This document shows, piece after piece, positions 31,592 through 42,725 of a stretch of DNA of 49,835 bases. Under the pieces are notes generated by a model. The model saw nothing but the letters and a program-made list of their open reading frames with translations, did no database searches and was not told the origin of the DNA. The translations under genes and the position numbers were made by a program. Each line of letters opens with the position of its first letter. Position 1 is the stretch's first letter. Origin of the DNA: Candidatus Uhrbacteria bacterium RIFOXYB12_FULL_58_10 (GTDB taxonomy: Bacteria > Patescibacteriota > Patescibacteriia > UBA9934 > GWF2-40-263); the NCBI GenBank assembly GCA_943357275.1, contig CALRGL010000001.1, positions 1-49,835 of the forward strand. Reading direction: 5' to 3'.

Positions 31592-31731
31592 GTATTTATC
31601 GTAGTCATGACGCGTCCATGAAACGACAACTGCAATTAATTGCAGTGCTCGATCGAGCAATTTATTTATAACGGAATGAAGGAGGTGGAGGAAACTTTCA
31701 CAAACAACATTCCAAGCTCTCAAAAAATATT

Positions 31732-31869
31732 ATGGCAGCAAAAAAGAAAGTAGCGAAGCGAAAAGTCGCAGCTAAGAAACCAGCAGCTAAGAAGGTAGCT
31801 AAAAAGAAAGCACCAGCTAAGCGAAAGACAGCTCCAAAAAAGAAAGTCGCAGCTAAGAAGAAAAAATAG
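31732..31869 (+). CDS. histone H1-like Lys/Ala-rich peptide
   Basis: 45 residues made almost only of Lys, Ala, Pro, Val and Arg in AAKK/VAKK repeats, like the C-terminal tail of histone H1 or chlamydial Hc1. It should bind DNA or RNA non-specifically and help compact the nucleoid. It is too short to carry another domain. Its own promoter, long leader and terminator support a real gene. The large purine run upstream is too far away to be a normal SD. Confidence 0.75.
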   Translation: MAAKKKVAKRKVAAKKPAAKKVAKKKAPAKRKTAPKKKVAAKKKK

Positions 31870-31885
31870 TTCGTAAGAACAAAAC

Positions 31886-31918
31886 AAAAAACTCAGGGAC
31901 GCGCCTGAGTTTTTTGTT
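31886..31918 (+). terminator. Rho-independent terminator
   Basis: ACTCAGG/CCTGAGT stem followed by six T. Confidence 0.9.
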
Positions 31919-31921
31919 TGT

Positions 31922-33178
31922 CTAATTTGTTTTTTTGTTCTGTCGTTGTTTCACATCATCACCAAGTAATTGCACCTTTCCAAAAATTCCATCATATCCA
32001 GGTTGAATATTCACTTGTCCACTACGCATACGATGAATTGCTTCAGCAATACTTGGAAGTGAAGCGTATTCGTTGATCCGTTCAATAGGCGTATCAAGTA
32101 ATAGTGTAAACTCATTTGCCACCGAATCAGTGAGTTGTAAATATTCCTGCTCAACTCGTTTAGAGGTTGTTGAAGAAACGGCAAAGGCTTCTGCAAGAAT
32201 TTCTGCAAGAGGAACAATGGATTTAAAGGGGATTTTACGTGAACTGACGGTATTTGGATCTCTATCCGCAAGCATACCCACACGATGTTGTACACCAAGC
32301 GTTAAGGTTCGCTTACATTTCGGACAACGTTCATTATTCTGTATTGCTTCTTGAGGTGTGCAAGAATAAGCACAATTTGCACATCCGTCTGTATGGTACT
32401 TCCCTTCTTCTGGATAAAACTCAATGGTGTATTTAAACTTGTTCTTGTCTTGTTCTTTTAAGACACGAACAAATTCATCATACGTAGGTGGTTCATCAAA
32501 TTCAAACACATTCGCTTCTCGACCAAGATTACGAGGAGAATGTGCGTCTGAATTTGAAATGAGGACAACATCATCAAGCTGAGAAAGTTCCCAATTCATC
32601 ATCGGATCCGACGACAATCCTGTTTCAATCGCATAAATATACGGACTCATGGAACCAAAACACTCTTGAATAGAGTCAAAACCTGACTTACTTCCAAACA
32701 CGGCATACCACGGTGTCCAAGCGTGTGCAGGAATCACAATGATTTTTTCATCAATCTCTTTCAAAAGTTTATACAAATCTTCTGAATCGATCCCCATGAT
32801 CGGTCGTCCATCTGACCTCAAATTGAATCCCCGACTTGAAAGTTCTTTAATCACTTTTTCACATGTTTCAAGCGAAGGACTAAAAATAAGATTATGAATT
32901 CGCCGTGACTTCCCACCCTTTTTATAAATCTGAGAAACTTCTTGCACAAGCATAAATTCCGTCCCCGAGGTTGCCGTCTTCAATCCGTAAATTCCCTGTC
33001 TTACTTCAACCAAATTTTCTTTGAGATGTTTAAACCAGGCCGGATGTGTCCAATCTCCAGTTGCAACAATTTGAATCCCTTTGCGCTTGCACCACTGATC
33101 AATGATCGGCAATTCCAATTGCTTCGAGCAGGCTCGAGAATATTTTGAGTGAATATGCCAATCGACAATGTAACGCAT
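31922..33178 (-). CDS. endonuclease Q-like PHP-domain protein
   Basis: 418 residues. The PHP metal site is seen in DWHIHSKYSRACSK (~6), ATGDWTHP (~39), IPAHAWTPW (~150) and ISNSDAHSP (~206). A zinc-finger block with CANCAYSC and CPKC (~262-285) follows, then a helical C-terminus. This order matches endonuclease Q (EndoQ), which cuts 5' of deaminated bases in DNA. Known in Thermococcales, methanogens and some bacteria. Convergent with the basic peptide gene. Confidence 0.85.
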   Translation of the reverse strand: MRYIVDWHIHSKYSRACSKQLELPIIDQWCKRKGIQIVATGDWTHPAWFKHLKENLVEVRQGIYGLKTATSGTEFMLVQEVSQIYKKGGKSRRIHNLIFSPSLETCEKVIKELSSRGFNLRSDGRPIMGIDSEDLYKLLKEIDEKIIVIPAHAWTPWYAVFGSKSGFDSIQECFGSMSPYIYAIETGLSSDPMMNWELSQLDDVVLISNSDAHSPRNLGREANVFEFDEPPTYDEFVRVLKEQDKNKFKYTIEFYPEEGKYHTDGCANCAYSCTPQEAIQNNERCPKCKRTLTLGVQHRVGMLADRDPNTVSSRKIPFKSIVPLAEILAEAFAVSSTTSKRVEQEYLQLTDSVANEFTLLLDTPIERINEYASLPSIAEAIHRMRSGQVNIQPGYDGIFGKVQLLGDDVKQRQNKKTN

Positions 33179-33280
33179 AAAAATAACGATTATGAATTGC
33201 TAGTATCATAAAGATCTTAACGATGCGTGTCGAGTTTACAAGCAAACCCAAAAACAGTAAGCTGATTTATATTTAAAATT

Positions 33281-33919
33281 ATGAACAAACAAGGACTTTT
33301 TGGAACTTTTATTCTTATTTCTCTACTTGGCGTTGGGTGTGTGCAAACCTATCCATCGGTAATAGATAACTATGAACACCCGCCGTCTCTCATAGACATT
33401 GTTCAGGAGCAAGAAATCCCGGTCATCGAGAAAAAAATGGATCGAAAATTAACACCTGTCATTTCTTCGGACAACCTCCGTTATTCAGGTACATGGTTTG
33501 ATGTTGAGTATCCAAGCTCTTTCAAGCCATCACCAAACGAAATTAACGGAACCAACCATATCAAAACAGATGAAGCAAGGTTTACATCTGAAGATGGATC
33601 TGTTGAATTTTACGTGTATTCTCCACTTTGGAGTGGGCAATCAAATTATCTTACTCTTTCCGACACAGAAGACTTAGTTGGTCGTAGAGAAGTCGGAACG
33701 CCGGGTACAGGATTCGATAAAGCTCTCACGGAGTGGGTGACCGTGAAAGCAAAAGACAATAGCTATTATCGATCCTATGTTCACTTTAGAAAACAAATCG
33801 ATACAGGAAGTGAATATACCTACACTTTTGGGATCAAGTATAAAGATGCGAATGCATACCTCACTTATAAGGATGCATACATTGCATTCAAGAAATCACT
33901 TGTACAGTTCGGAGACTAA
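33281..33919 (+). CDS. predicted lipoprotein
   Basis: 212 residues. The signal peptide ends in a lipobox LGVGC, so the mature protein would be lipid-anchored at cysteine 20. The rest is beta-rich (FDVEYPSSFKPSP, VEFYVYSPLW, YTFGIKYKD) and resembles small PsbP/LpqN-like folds in style only. Function unknown. A TATATT box lies 7 nt before the ATG. Confidence 0.75.
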   Translation: MNKQGLFGTFILISLLGVGCVQTYPSVIDNYEHPPSLIDIVQEQEIPVIEKKMDRKLTPVISSDNLRYSGTWFDVEYPSSFKPSPNEINGTNHIKTDEARFTSEDGSVEFYVYSPLWSGQSNYLTLSDTEDLVGRREVGTPGTGFDKALTEWVTVKAKDNSYYRSYVHFRKQIDTGSEYTYTFGIKYKDANAYLTYKDAYIAFKKSLVQFGD

Positions 33920-33923
33920 AACA

Positions 33924-33953
33924 AAAACAGGACTGAAAAGTCCTGTTTTTTAG
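33924..33953. terminator. bidirectional terminator
   Basis: AACAGGACT/AGTCCTGTT stem with A-rich left and T-rich right flank between convergent genes. Confidence 0.85.
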
Positions 33954-34495
33954 TTGATAAATAAGTGAATCAACTCATGATCAATAGCATTGAAATCCGT
34001 TGTATCAATCACAAGTGTTTTTCCCTTTATTGGATGCGGAATATACGTTCGATTGAAAAAACGGCTTGTGAAAGACCCAATGACATCTTCTCTTGTATCG
34101 CAATGACCCGGGTGTCGATTATGGTGGGCACGATCAATAAATCGTTCACGAGAAACAAGCGGATTTGCTGTCATCCAGATCTGATAAAGCGAAGCTTGAT
34201 AGGTTTCTGCTACTTGATGCAACCAATCTTTATCATGAGGCCAAAGAAACGTAGCTTCTGCAATCACATCTTCTCCTCGCGAGAGATGAAGTTCAACTAA
34301 TTTTTGAAACGTCGGCCAAGCGATCATTCCAACTTGTCGTGACCATTCACGGTCATGATATCCAGCAAGATCAAAGATTGCTTCCTTTAAATCATCCATG
34401 GAAACGCGTTTTATTCCTGTTTCTCGCTCCAGATATCTTGCCATGGTCGATTTACCCGTTGCAGGAACACCACCGATAAAAATCAATCTTGGCAT
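33950..34495 (-). CDS. P-loop kinase-like protein
   Basis: 181 residues. Walker A GVPATGKST at residue 8; a switch-like SMDDLKEAIFD follows; a lid region rich in Arg/His (RERFIDRAHHNRHPGH) lies near 120. It resembles the zeta-toxin/2-phosphoglycerate kinase-like AAA_33 group that phosphorylates small molecules. The target is unknown. Its start overlaps the end of the nucleotidyltransferase gene by 13 nt, so both may act on one sugar or polyol. Confidence 0.75.
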   Translation of the reverse strand: MPRLIFIGGVPATGKSTMARYLERETGIKRVSMDDLKEAIFDLAGYHDREWSRQVGMIAWPTFQKLVELHLSRGEDVIAEATFLWPHDKDWLHQVAETYQASLYQIWMTANPLVSRERFIDRAHHNRHPGHCDTREDVIGSFTSRFFNRTYIPHPIKGKTLVIDTTDFNAIDHELIHLFIN

Positions 34496-35262
34496 AAGGA
34501 ATCATCGATCATCAAATTACGTTTTTTGAGCAATTCCTCGGCAATTTCACGTTCTTCTGGTGTATTGATTCCAACAGCTTCTTCAGGAGCAATGTTCATG
34601 GAGGCAATTTTGTGTCCCTGTTTTACCGCAAGAGCAATCAAATCCGTTAGATAATACTCATGATTCGCATTTTCATTTTGGATTTGCTTGATATGCTCCC
34701 AAAGCCAAGCGGTATTAAAACAATACAAAGCAGGATTCACCTCTCGAATTTCTCGATCCTCTTCTAAAGCATCTTTATATTCTTTGATTCCAACGATATT
34801 TCCTTCTTGATCACGAAGAATACGACCCCAATGCAGATAAGTTTTCCGCCAATCTTCAAAGGAAGGCACAGTTGTGGTCATTATCGTGACAACTTCACCT
34901 GCACGTTTATGCAGTTCTGATAGTCGACGCAACGTTCGGTAGGATACAAACGGATGATCTCCATACAACACGATGAGTGTATCTGCATCACCAACAGCGT
35001 CTCGTGCGCAAGAAACAGCATGTCCTGTACCAAGTTGTTCATACTGAACTGCGTAATCACTCACACCTTCAAAAACATCACACAAAGGAGGCTGATCCGG
35101 ACCAATCACAACAATCGGTTTGTCTGTGATCCCAGATTCTTGAATCGATTCGTATAAATGCTGAAGAATCGGTTTTCCTCCAATCGGCGTTAAAGCCTTT
35201 GGGATTTCTGATTTCATTCGAGTTCCTTTTCCCGCAGCTAAGATAGCAATTTTGAATTTCAT
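34483..35262 (-). CDS. sugar-phosphate nucleotidyltransferase (GlmU N-terminal type)
   Basis: 259 residues. LAAGKGTRMKSEIPKAL at the N-terminus is the nucleotide-binding signature; QLGTGHAV (~76) and YGDHPFVS (~100, metal-binding Asp) match the pyrophosphorylase domain of GlmU. The left-handed beta-helix acetyltransferase half is absent, so it makes an NDP-sugar only (perhaps UDP-GlcNAc). A TATTTT box lies 7 nt before the ATG. Confidence 0.87.
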   Translation of the reverse strand: MKFKIAILAAGKGTRMKSEIPKALTPIGGKPILQHLYESIQESGITDKPIVVIGPDQPPLCDVFEGVSDYAVQYEQLGTGHAVSCARDAVGDADTLIVLYGDHPFVSYRTLRRLSELHKRAGEVVTIMTTTVPSFEDWRKTYLHWGRILRDQEGNIVGIKEYKDALEEDREIREVNPALYCFNTAWLWEHIKQIQNENANHEYYLTDLIALAVKQGHKIASMNIAPEEAVGINTPEEREIAEELLKKRNLMIDDSLCQD

Positions 35263-35264
35263 AT

Positions 35265-35303
35265 AAAAGAAAATAGCCCCTGCATAATAACAAGAGGGCT
35301 ATG
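35265..35303 (-). terminator. terminator overlapping the next promoter
   Basis: Minus-strand ATAGCCC/GGGCTAT stem followed by TTTTCTTTT; it ends the 37-residue peptide's transcript and its T-rich tail holds the -10 of the nucleotidyltransferase. Confidence 0.7.
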
Positions 35304-35325
35304 AAATACAAGCACAAGAAAAACA

Positions 35326-35439
35326 CTAACCGATAGCAAAATAATACCCGACCAATACACCGACCAAAAGACCAAATGAAAAAATGAAAACATTCTTAAG
35401 AAGCCGACACGTGTAACATGATTTCTTTTCCTCACTCAT
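35326..35439 (-). CDS. 37-residue single-span membrane peptide
   Basis: MSEEKKSCYTCRLLKNV is followed by a hydrophobic span rich in Phe, Leu, Val and Gly ending VGYYFAIG. A CxxC pair sits just before the span, on the cytoplasmic side by the positive-inside rule. A TAAACT box 9 nt before the ATG and a terminator after the stop support it. No family recognised. Confidence 0.65.
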   Translation of the reverse strand: MSEEKKSCYTCRLLKNVFIFSFGLLVGVLVGYYFAIG

Positions 35440-35475
35440 AGTGAAATCAGTTTAACACAAATAAAAAAAATTCTT

Positions 35476-35589
35476 TGTCCTGGCGCCTGCTTACTCTCGC
35501 GCAAACGCACTACCATCAGCCTTGTAGAGCTTAACGACCGTGTTCGAGATGGGAACGGGTGTGACCTCTACATAAATAGCACCAAGACA
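35476..35589 (-). rRNA. rrf: 5S ribosomal RNA
   Basis: About 114 nt with complementary ends (TTGTCTTGG/CCAGGACAA) and the conserved loop A/C stretch CCGTTCCCATCTCGAACACGG. It lies ~185 nt downstream of 23S in the same orientation. Confidence 0.95.
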
Positions 35590-35644
35590 AAGAATTCTTT
35601 GTATTGAACAGTCTAACATCTCCAACAGGAGAAACATAACGTAC

Positions 35645-35771
35645 GTATTTGATTCAAAATTGCGCAAGATGCGCCGGGCTGGAGGGCAAAAATGACCGAC
35701 CGCTAGGTTACCCTAGCGCGAGGTTATTTTTGACCGAAGCCCAAGCAGATTGCCAATTTTGTATCAAATAC
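35645..35771 (-). other. 23S-5S spacer processing stems
   Basis: GTATTTGATTCAAAATTG pairs with CAATTTTGTATCAAATAC around an inner CAAAAAT/ATTTTTG and CTAGG/CCTAG hairpin, probably the pre-rRNA processing structure. No tRNA is in the spacer. Confidence 0.6.
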
Positions 35772-35774
35772 AGT

Positions 35775-38855
<3,081 letters not shown>

Positions 38856-39015
38856 CTGAATTTGATCATAGTAGCGTTGTGCTTCTCGTTTATTTGTCTT
38901 TGATATTAGACTTATTCAATTGTAAAGATCTTTGTTCTGTTTCCTTCGCTGTACTCGCGTAGATCTCGGAACCAGAGTTTCATTGCTTTGCAACGCGTCT
39001 CTGTGCCCGAGGACT

Positions 39016-39061
39016 AAAAAATCGCCTTATCGGCGATCCAAAAATAACTGCTTTGGATCGC
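39016..39061 (-). promoter_or_regulatory. attenuator-like switch in the 23S leader
   Basis: Two exclusive stems on the minus strand: GCGATCCAAA/TTTGGATCGC, and ATCGCC/GGCGAT followed by six T. The second looks like a terminator and shares GGATCGC with the first. The rest of the ~370-nt leader has no gene. Confidence 0.55.
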
Positions 39062-39235
39062 TACTTATGTATGTGGTTGGCTAACACTATTCATAGGTTC
39101 GTACTCCGTAAGCCGTTACCTCTCTCCATCCCTCAGCACACTAGCAAATGGGTTATTTTTTGCAAGTGCTTCTTTCAGAAGTTTCCTGGGACAAAGAGGC
39201 AAAGACGTTTTAATGTGTTCTCAAAAGTCAGGGCA

Positions 39236-39264
39236 AGTTTAGGATAGATCAGAAACCCTGTCAA
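39236..39264 (-). promoter_or_regulatory. rRNA promoter TTGACA-17-TAAACT
   Basis: Minus-strand consensus -35 at 39264-39259 and -10 at 39241-39236; predicted start near 39229. Confidence 0.8.
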
Positions 39265-39290
39265 GGGTTCTATCCAGATGTTTTCCACAG

Positions 39291-39899
39291 CTAGATTGGT
39301 GAGGGGATATCTTTGTAATCGTCGGATAGTGCCATCCCTGGTGCAAACTCAAAGGGTGAACCCGCAATTTTCTTTATAATATCAACTAAAACGGGATATT
39401 GTTCATTCATATAGTGTCCATCCCCATCCGTTTCAATAAGTCGTGCTTTGAGTGTTTCGGCGAGTCTCTCCCCATGTTCAAAGGGGACAAGTTGGTCATC
39501 TTTTGAATGCACCACGACGAACTCGCGTGCCTTCCACATCAAAACATCCGCATCAAGTTCAGCAATAAACAGACGACGCAACTCTGGTTTGGATACTTTC
39601 CATGGTGCAGCTACCAAAATAACAGCTCGTGGAGTCTCAGTCATTTCTATTGCTTCAAGATATTGAAGGATAATAAACCCGCCAAGGGAATGTCCAAGCA
39701 GAATATCGTCATTTTTAAGATATCCAACCTGTGTTTTCATCTCTTCAATGATCAAATTCAAATCAATCTCTTCTGTTGTAGAAAGAGAAAGCTTCGGAAC
39801 AACGACTTGAAATCCTGAGTCGCGTAGTTGATCCGCAAGCCAAGGATGAAAATTCATCGAAGGATTTGAATTGAAACCGTGTACAAGAATCACTCGCAT
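39291..39899 (-). CDS. alpha/beta hydrolase (RBBP9/YdeN-like)
   Basis: 202 residues from ATG at 39899. HGFNSNPSMNFHPWL at the N-terminus, the nucleophile elbow GHSLGG near 73, Asp in HSKDDQLVPF (~135) and the final His in DGDGHYMN complete the catalytic triad. Members are serine hydrolases of mostly unknown substrate. A GATACT box lies 12 nt upstream of the ATG. Confidence 0.85.
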   Translation of the reverse strand: MRVILVHGFNSNPSMNFHPWLADQLRDSGFQVVVPKLSLSTTEEIDLNLIIEEMKTQVGYLKNDDILLGHSLGGFIILQYLEAIEMTETPRAVILVAAPWKVSKPELRRLFIAELDADVLMWKAREFVVVHSKDDQLVPFEHGERLAETLKARLIETDGDGHYMNEQYPVLVDIIKKIAGSPFEFAPGMALSDDYKDIPSPI

Positions 39900-39950
39900 A
39901 GTAGAAAAAAGAGTATCCCACAAACCCCATCTTGTCGAGAGAATACGAAA

Positions 39951-40000
39951 TATGAACCGGAATAAATTGGTAGACACGTACAACCTTAGATTGTAAAATC
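39951..40000 (+). pseudogene. tRNA-Leu 5'-half remnant
   Basis: AAATTGGTAGACACGTACAA then CCTTAGATTGTA has the D-arm/loop and anticodon-arm look of a tRNA-Leu (TACAA/TTGTA stem around a TTAG-containing loop). No T-arm or acceptor 3' side follows; instead the endonuclease ATG begins at 40006. Confidence 0.45.
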
Positions 40001-40005
40001 AAACT

Positions 40006-40728
40006 ATGAACAGACAAAATAAAATCGATACCAACTGGTCAGGTACGCTTGCTTATCTGGTGGGTGTTATTGCAACTGATGGAAATTTATCTCCAGATGG
40101 AAGACATATTAACATCACTTCAAAAGACACTGACTGGCTTACTAATATTCGAGATACTTTTAAATTGACTTGCAAAATAGGTAAAAAAGCTAGGGAACGC
40201 CTTGGTGAAAAGAAATACGCAGTTCTCCAGATTGGAGACAAGCGGTTTTATAACTTTTTACTCAATATTGGATTAACCACGAATAAATCTTTATCTATTG
40301 CGGAACTAAACGTTCCAAAACTATACTTTAATCATTTCTTAAGAGGATGTTTCGATGGTGATGGTTCAGTTACAAGTTCCGCCCATCCACTAAGTAAACA
40401 TCAACAACTAAGAATTCGACTTTACTCAGCAAGCTCTCTTTTTCTTTCTTGGATTCAAAAGGAAATATCAGAACAATGCGGCACAAAAGGCAGGTGGATC
40501 ATTTCAGATAAACGCCGTTCGGTTAAAGCTTTATCATACGGAAAAGCTGATTCGATAATCGTCCTTGATTTTATTTATCAAAAGAGTAGTTTATGTCTTG
40601 AAAGAAAATTCGTCATAGCAAAATCATTTATTGGGCAAGTGGCGAAATTGGTATCCGCGCCAGCCTTAGGAGCTGGTATCGCAAGATGTGAGGGTTCGAG
40701 TCCCTCCTTGCCCACCAAAAATACCTAG
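40006..40728 (+). CDS. LAGLIDADG homing endonuclease running through tRNA-Leu
   Basis: 240 residues. Two LAGLIDADG helices are visible: LAYLVGVIATDG (~16) and HFLRGCFDGDG (~107), so it is a single-chain, two-motif enzyme. The frame has no stop before tRNA-Leu and its last ~32 residues are encoded by the tRNA itself, ending at TAG 40728. Only the first ~208 residues are expected to be enzyme. It lies between a tRNA-Leu-like fragment and a complete tRNA-Leu, suggesting this tRNA was its homing target. A TAAAAT box lies 6 nt before the ATG. Confidence 0.88.
   Translation: MNRQNKIDTNWSGTLAYLVGVIATDGNLSPDGRHINITSKDTDWLTNIRDTFKLTCKIGKKARERLGEKKYAVLQIGDKRFYNFLLNIGLTTNKSLSIAELNVPKLYFNHFLRGCFDGDGSVTSSAHPLSKHQQLRIRLYSASSLFLSWIQKEISEQCGTKGRWIISDKRRSVKALSYGKADSIIVLDFIYQKSSLCLERKFVIAKSFIGQVAKLVSAPALGAGIARCEGSSPSLPTKNT
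40633..40717 (+). tRNA. tRNA-Leu (UAG)
   Basis: 85 nt type II tRNA with CCA encoded. Acceptor GGGCAAG/CTTGCCC, anticodon arm CCAGC-CTTAGGA-GCTGG, long variable arm, T-arm GAGGG-TTCGAGT-CCCTC. No promoter of its own was seen; it may be cut from the endonuclease mRNA. Confidence 0.96.
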
Positions 40729-40766
40729 AAGCAATTCTAGGTGTTTTTATATGATCATTTACTCGA

Positions 40767-41075
40767 TTACTTCTTACCTACTTTGCGTCGTCGTTCTGAA
40801 TTCCACGGTGTGGGCTGATCCAAGCCTGTTTCGCCGGCTTGAAAGACTTCTTTTTCGATGAAGTCGACCACTTCATCAGGAAGTGATCGCAACTTATCCA
40901 ATTGCGATTCGCAATACTGTTTAAGCGTATCGATTCCTCCAAATTCGAGACCCTTCAGCATGGTCGAATATGGCAACTTAGATGCATCGACTCCAAGACT
41001 CTTTAAGTAATCCTGAAACTTTTGTGCCATTGCGACACCCTCAGGATTCTTAGGAATTTCAAAATGTTTTTCCAT
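40767..41075 (-). CDS. unknown small protein
   Basis: 102 residues from ATG at 41075. Helical and charged, with DYLKSLGVDASKLPYSTML in the middle and a basic end (SERRRKVGKK). Not recognised; perhaps nucleic-acid binding. A TATTCT box lies 11 nt upstream of the ATG. Divergent from the MBL-fold gene. Confidence 0.65.
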   Translation of the reverse strand: MEKHFEIPKNPEGVAMAQKFQDYLKSLGVDASKLPYSTMLKGLEFGGIDTLKQYCESQLDKLRSLPDEVVDFIEKEVFQAGETGLDQPTPWNSERRRKVGKK

Positions 41076-41131
41076 AGTTATTTGATAGAATAATAAAGTC
41101 AGTATATACCCACCCACTTGAAACTATAGCT

Positions 41132-41923
41132 ATGCAAATTTATTTCCTCGGTCTCTCCTCTTTTCTCATCGAGAATACTCAAGGCTTTCGCATTCTTATC
41201 GACCCATTCAATGATTCTCCGGAATGGTCCCTTGGACCAACATTCCCAAAAGAATTTCAGGGCAAACCGTTTGGTGCGAACCTGGTACTTTCCTCTGAAC
41301 CAGATGCAGATCACTCTTATTCTCCTGGTGACTGGTTACAATTTGCACCTGAAACAAAACCAAACAGCAATCCTTTTCCCAATCTCGATCTTCGAGGAAC
41401 AGTCATCTACGAATGGAATGGCGACCTCAATATCGCGTGGCACTATACCATCGACGGAATTCGACTCGCGCACTTTGCAGATAACGCCCATCTGCTTACT
41501 GATGAACAACTCTCTAAAATCGGCACGCCGGACATCATTTTTATCTCTCCACCAAAAACAGAGAACAAAGAAGCAAACGAAGTTGTTCGACAAAACATTG
41601 CCCGACTCAAACCGAAATGCATTTTTTGGGCGCACCACATCGCTCCCTCAGATCTGCCTGAGACAAGCGACTCGGAAACATTACGGATGTATTTCGCAAA
41701 CTATTTTCGCATGAACGCAAATACAAGCAAACATTATCAAGGAGAAAAAAGTTTCATGGAACTCTGTTATGTCTTTGAACATGCCATTCTTCTAAACCAA
41801 GAATATGGTGGAGTTGAGTTGAATGTGACACAAATCGAAATAAGCCAAACAACACTCAATCAAACAAACAAACCTCATGCTTTTCTCTTTCGTAAAATGG
41901 TTTCGAAATCAACAACTGAATAA
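41132..41923 (+). CDS. MBL-fold metallohydrolase-like protein
   Basis: 263 residues in the UlaG-like branch: IYFLGLSSFLIEN, DPFNDSP, then EPDADHSY where HxHxDH is expected, so at least one metal-binding histidine pair is lost; WAHHIAP appears near 170. It may keep the fold with a changed or lost hydrolase activity. Cytoplasmic. No clear SD. Confidence 0.7.
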   Translation: MQIYFLGLSSFLIENTQGFRILIDPFNDSPEWSLGPTFPKEFQGKPFGANLVLSSEPDADHSYSPGDWLQFAPETKPNSNPFPNLDLRGTVIYEWNGDLNIAWHYTIDGIRLAHFADNAHLLTDEQLSKIGTPDIIFISPPKTENKEANEVVRQNIARLKPKCIFWAHHIAPSDLPETSDSETLRMYFANYFRMNANTSKHYQGEKSFMELCYVFEHAILLNQEYGGVELNVTQIEISQTTLNQTNKPHAFLFRKMVSKSTTE

Positions 41924-41927
41924 CCAT

Positions 41928-41957
41928 TCAACTCACCAACATGGTGAGTTTCGTTTT
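41928..41957 (+). terminator. Rho-independent terminator
   Basis: AACTCACCA/TGGTGAGTT stem with 3-nt loop followed by TCGTTTT. Confidence 0.75.
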
Positions 41958-42045
41958 AATCAAAAAAACGCTCTCTGACATCTTCACAGATCTGCAACTT
42001 TCCCGCGAAGAAGGCTGTTCCTTCCGCGAAGCCCTCACTCTGTAA
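41941..42045 (+). CDS. possible 34-residue peptide
   Basis: An ATG inside the preceding terminator stem opens 34 codons with plausible composition (LSDIFTDLQLSREEG), followed by a second terminator. No SD and no clear promoter, so support is weak. Confidence 0.22.
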   Translation: MVSFVLIKKTLSDIFTDLQLSREEGCSFREALTL

Positions 42046-42051
42046 TCCACT

Positions 42052-42087
42052 TCCCACCAAATCATCGGACCGCTGGTGGGTTTTTGT
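42052..42087 (+). terminator. Rho-independent terminator
   Basis: CCCACCA/TGGTGGG stem followed by five T. Confidence 0.8.
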
Positions 42088-42094
42088 TTAAAAC

Positions 42095-42122
42095 TTGAAA
42101 CTCTGAGCGTCTATGCTATTCT
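42095..42122 (+). promoter_or_regulatory. promoter TTGAAA-16-TATTCT
   Basis: Drives the gene at 42150 with a ~20-nt leader carrying its SD. Confidence 0.7.
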
Positions 42123-42149
42123 TTTCGTGCTCAACCTAAGGAGGTACTT

Positions 42150-42584
42150 GTGCCAAAGACATTTGACGAAGTACGAAAGATTTCCAAAGAATACTGGAAC
42201 AAACTCGATCTGGATCCTGCGTGGAGTCCTTTCGTTGGAAGCGTGGGGATTTTCAAGATCGGAAAGTTTCAGCCAGACGTATCTGACGACCAAAAAGACG
42301 ATTATTGTCTGGTCGTCGGACTACTCAAAGAGCTTCCTCCTGATCTGAATCTGGAAACGGAATTTCAATGCGTGCGCGTTTTCACGCGTGTGATCGGACC
42401 TGCCGTTGCACAGGCTCAGGCTGTTCTTGATCGTATCGATCTTGCAGACGAAGCTACGGCTCAAGGATCCCTCGAAGATCCGATCTCAGAACTTGCGTCC
42501 CAAATCACACCAGAAGAAAAAGCCATCGAAGACGAGGCGTCTCGTCAGCGCATGAAACGAGCTCTTGATCGACTTTCCAAATAG
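42150..42584 (+). CDS. unknown protein, SD-type accessory gene
   Basis: 144 residues from GTG at 42150, set by AAGGAGGT 4 nt upstream. Not recognised. The first ~90 residues read as alpha/beta (SVGIFKIGKF, DYCLVVGLLKELP, CVRVFTRVIGP); the rest is an acidic helical tail (LADEATAQG, TPEEKAIEDEA). The first half could be a small fold that reports an activity, but nothing is claimed. Own promoter and terminator. Confidence 0.7.
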   Translation: MPKTFDEVRKISKEYWNKLDLDPAWSPFVGSVGIFKIGKFQPDVSDDQKDDYCLVVGLLKELPPDLNLETEFQCVRVFTRVIGPAVAQAQAVLDRIDLADEATAQGSLEDPISELASQITPEEKAIEDEASRQRMKRALDRLSK

Positions 42585-42621
42585 CCTGACCCTTCCGATC
42601 AAAACTCCAAGATCACACTTC

Positions 42622-42656
42622 ACTCCTGACTCAAAATCGTTCAGGAGTTTTTATTT
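42622..42656 (+). terminator. Rho-independent terminator
   Basis: ACTCCTGA/TCAGGAGT stem followed by TTTTTATTT. Confidence 0.88.
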
Positions 42657-42663
42657 AAAATCA

Positions 42664-42691
42664 TTGACAAAATACTACTTTCTGATATCCT
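42664..42691 (+). promoter_or_regulatory. promoter TTGACA-16-TATCCT
   Basis: TTGACAAAAT-type promoter; about 30-nt leader to the oxidoreductase. Confidence 0.75.
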
Positions 42692-42725
42692 TTTCATCTC
42701 CCAATTCTTTGGGAAGGAGGTCAGC

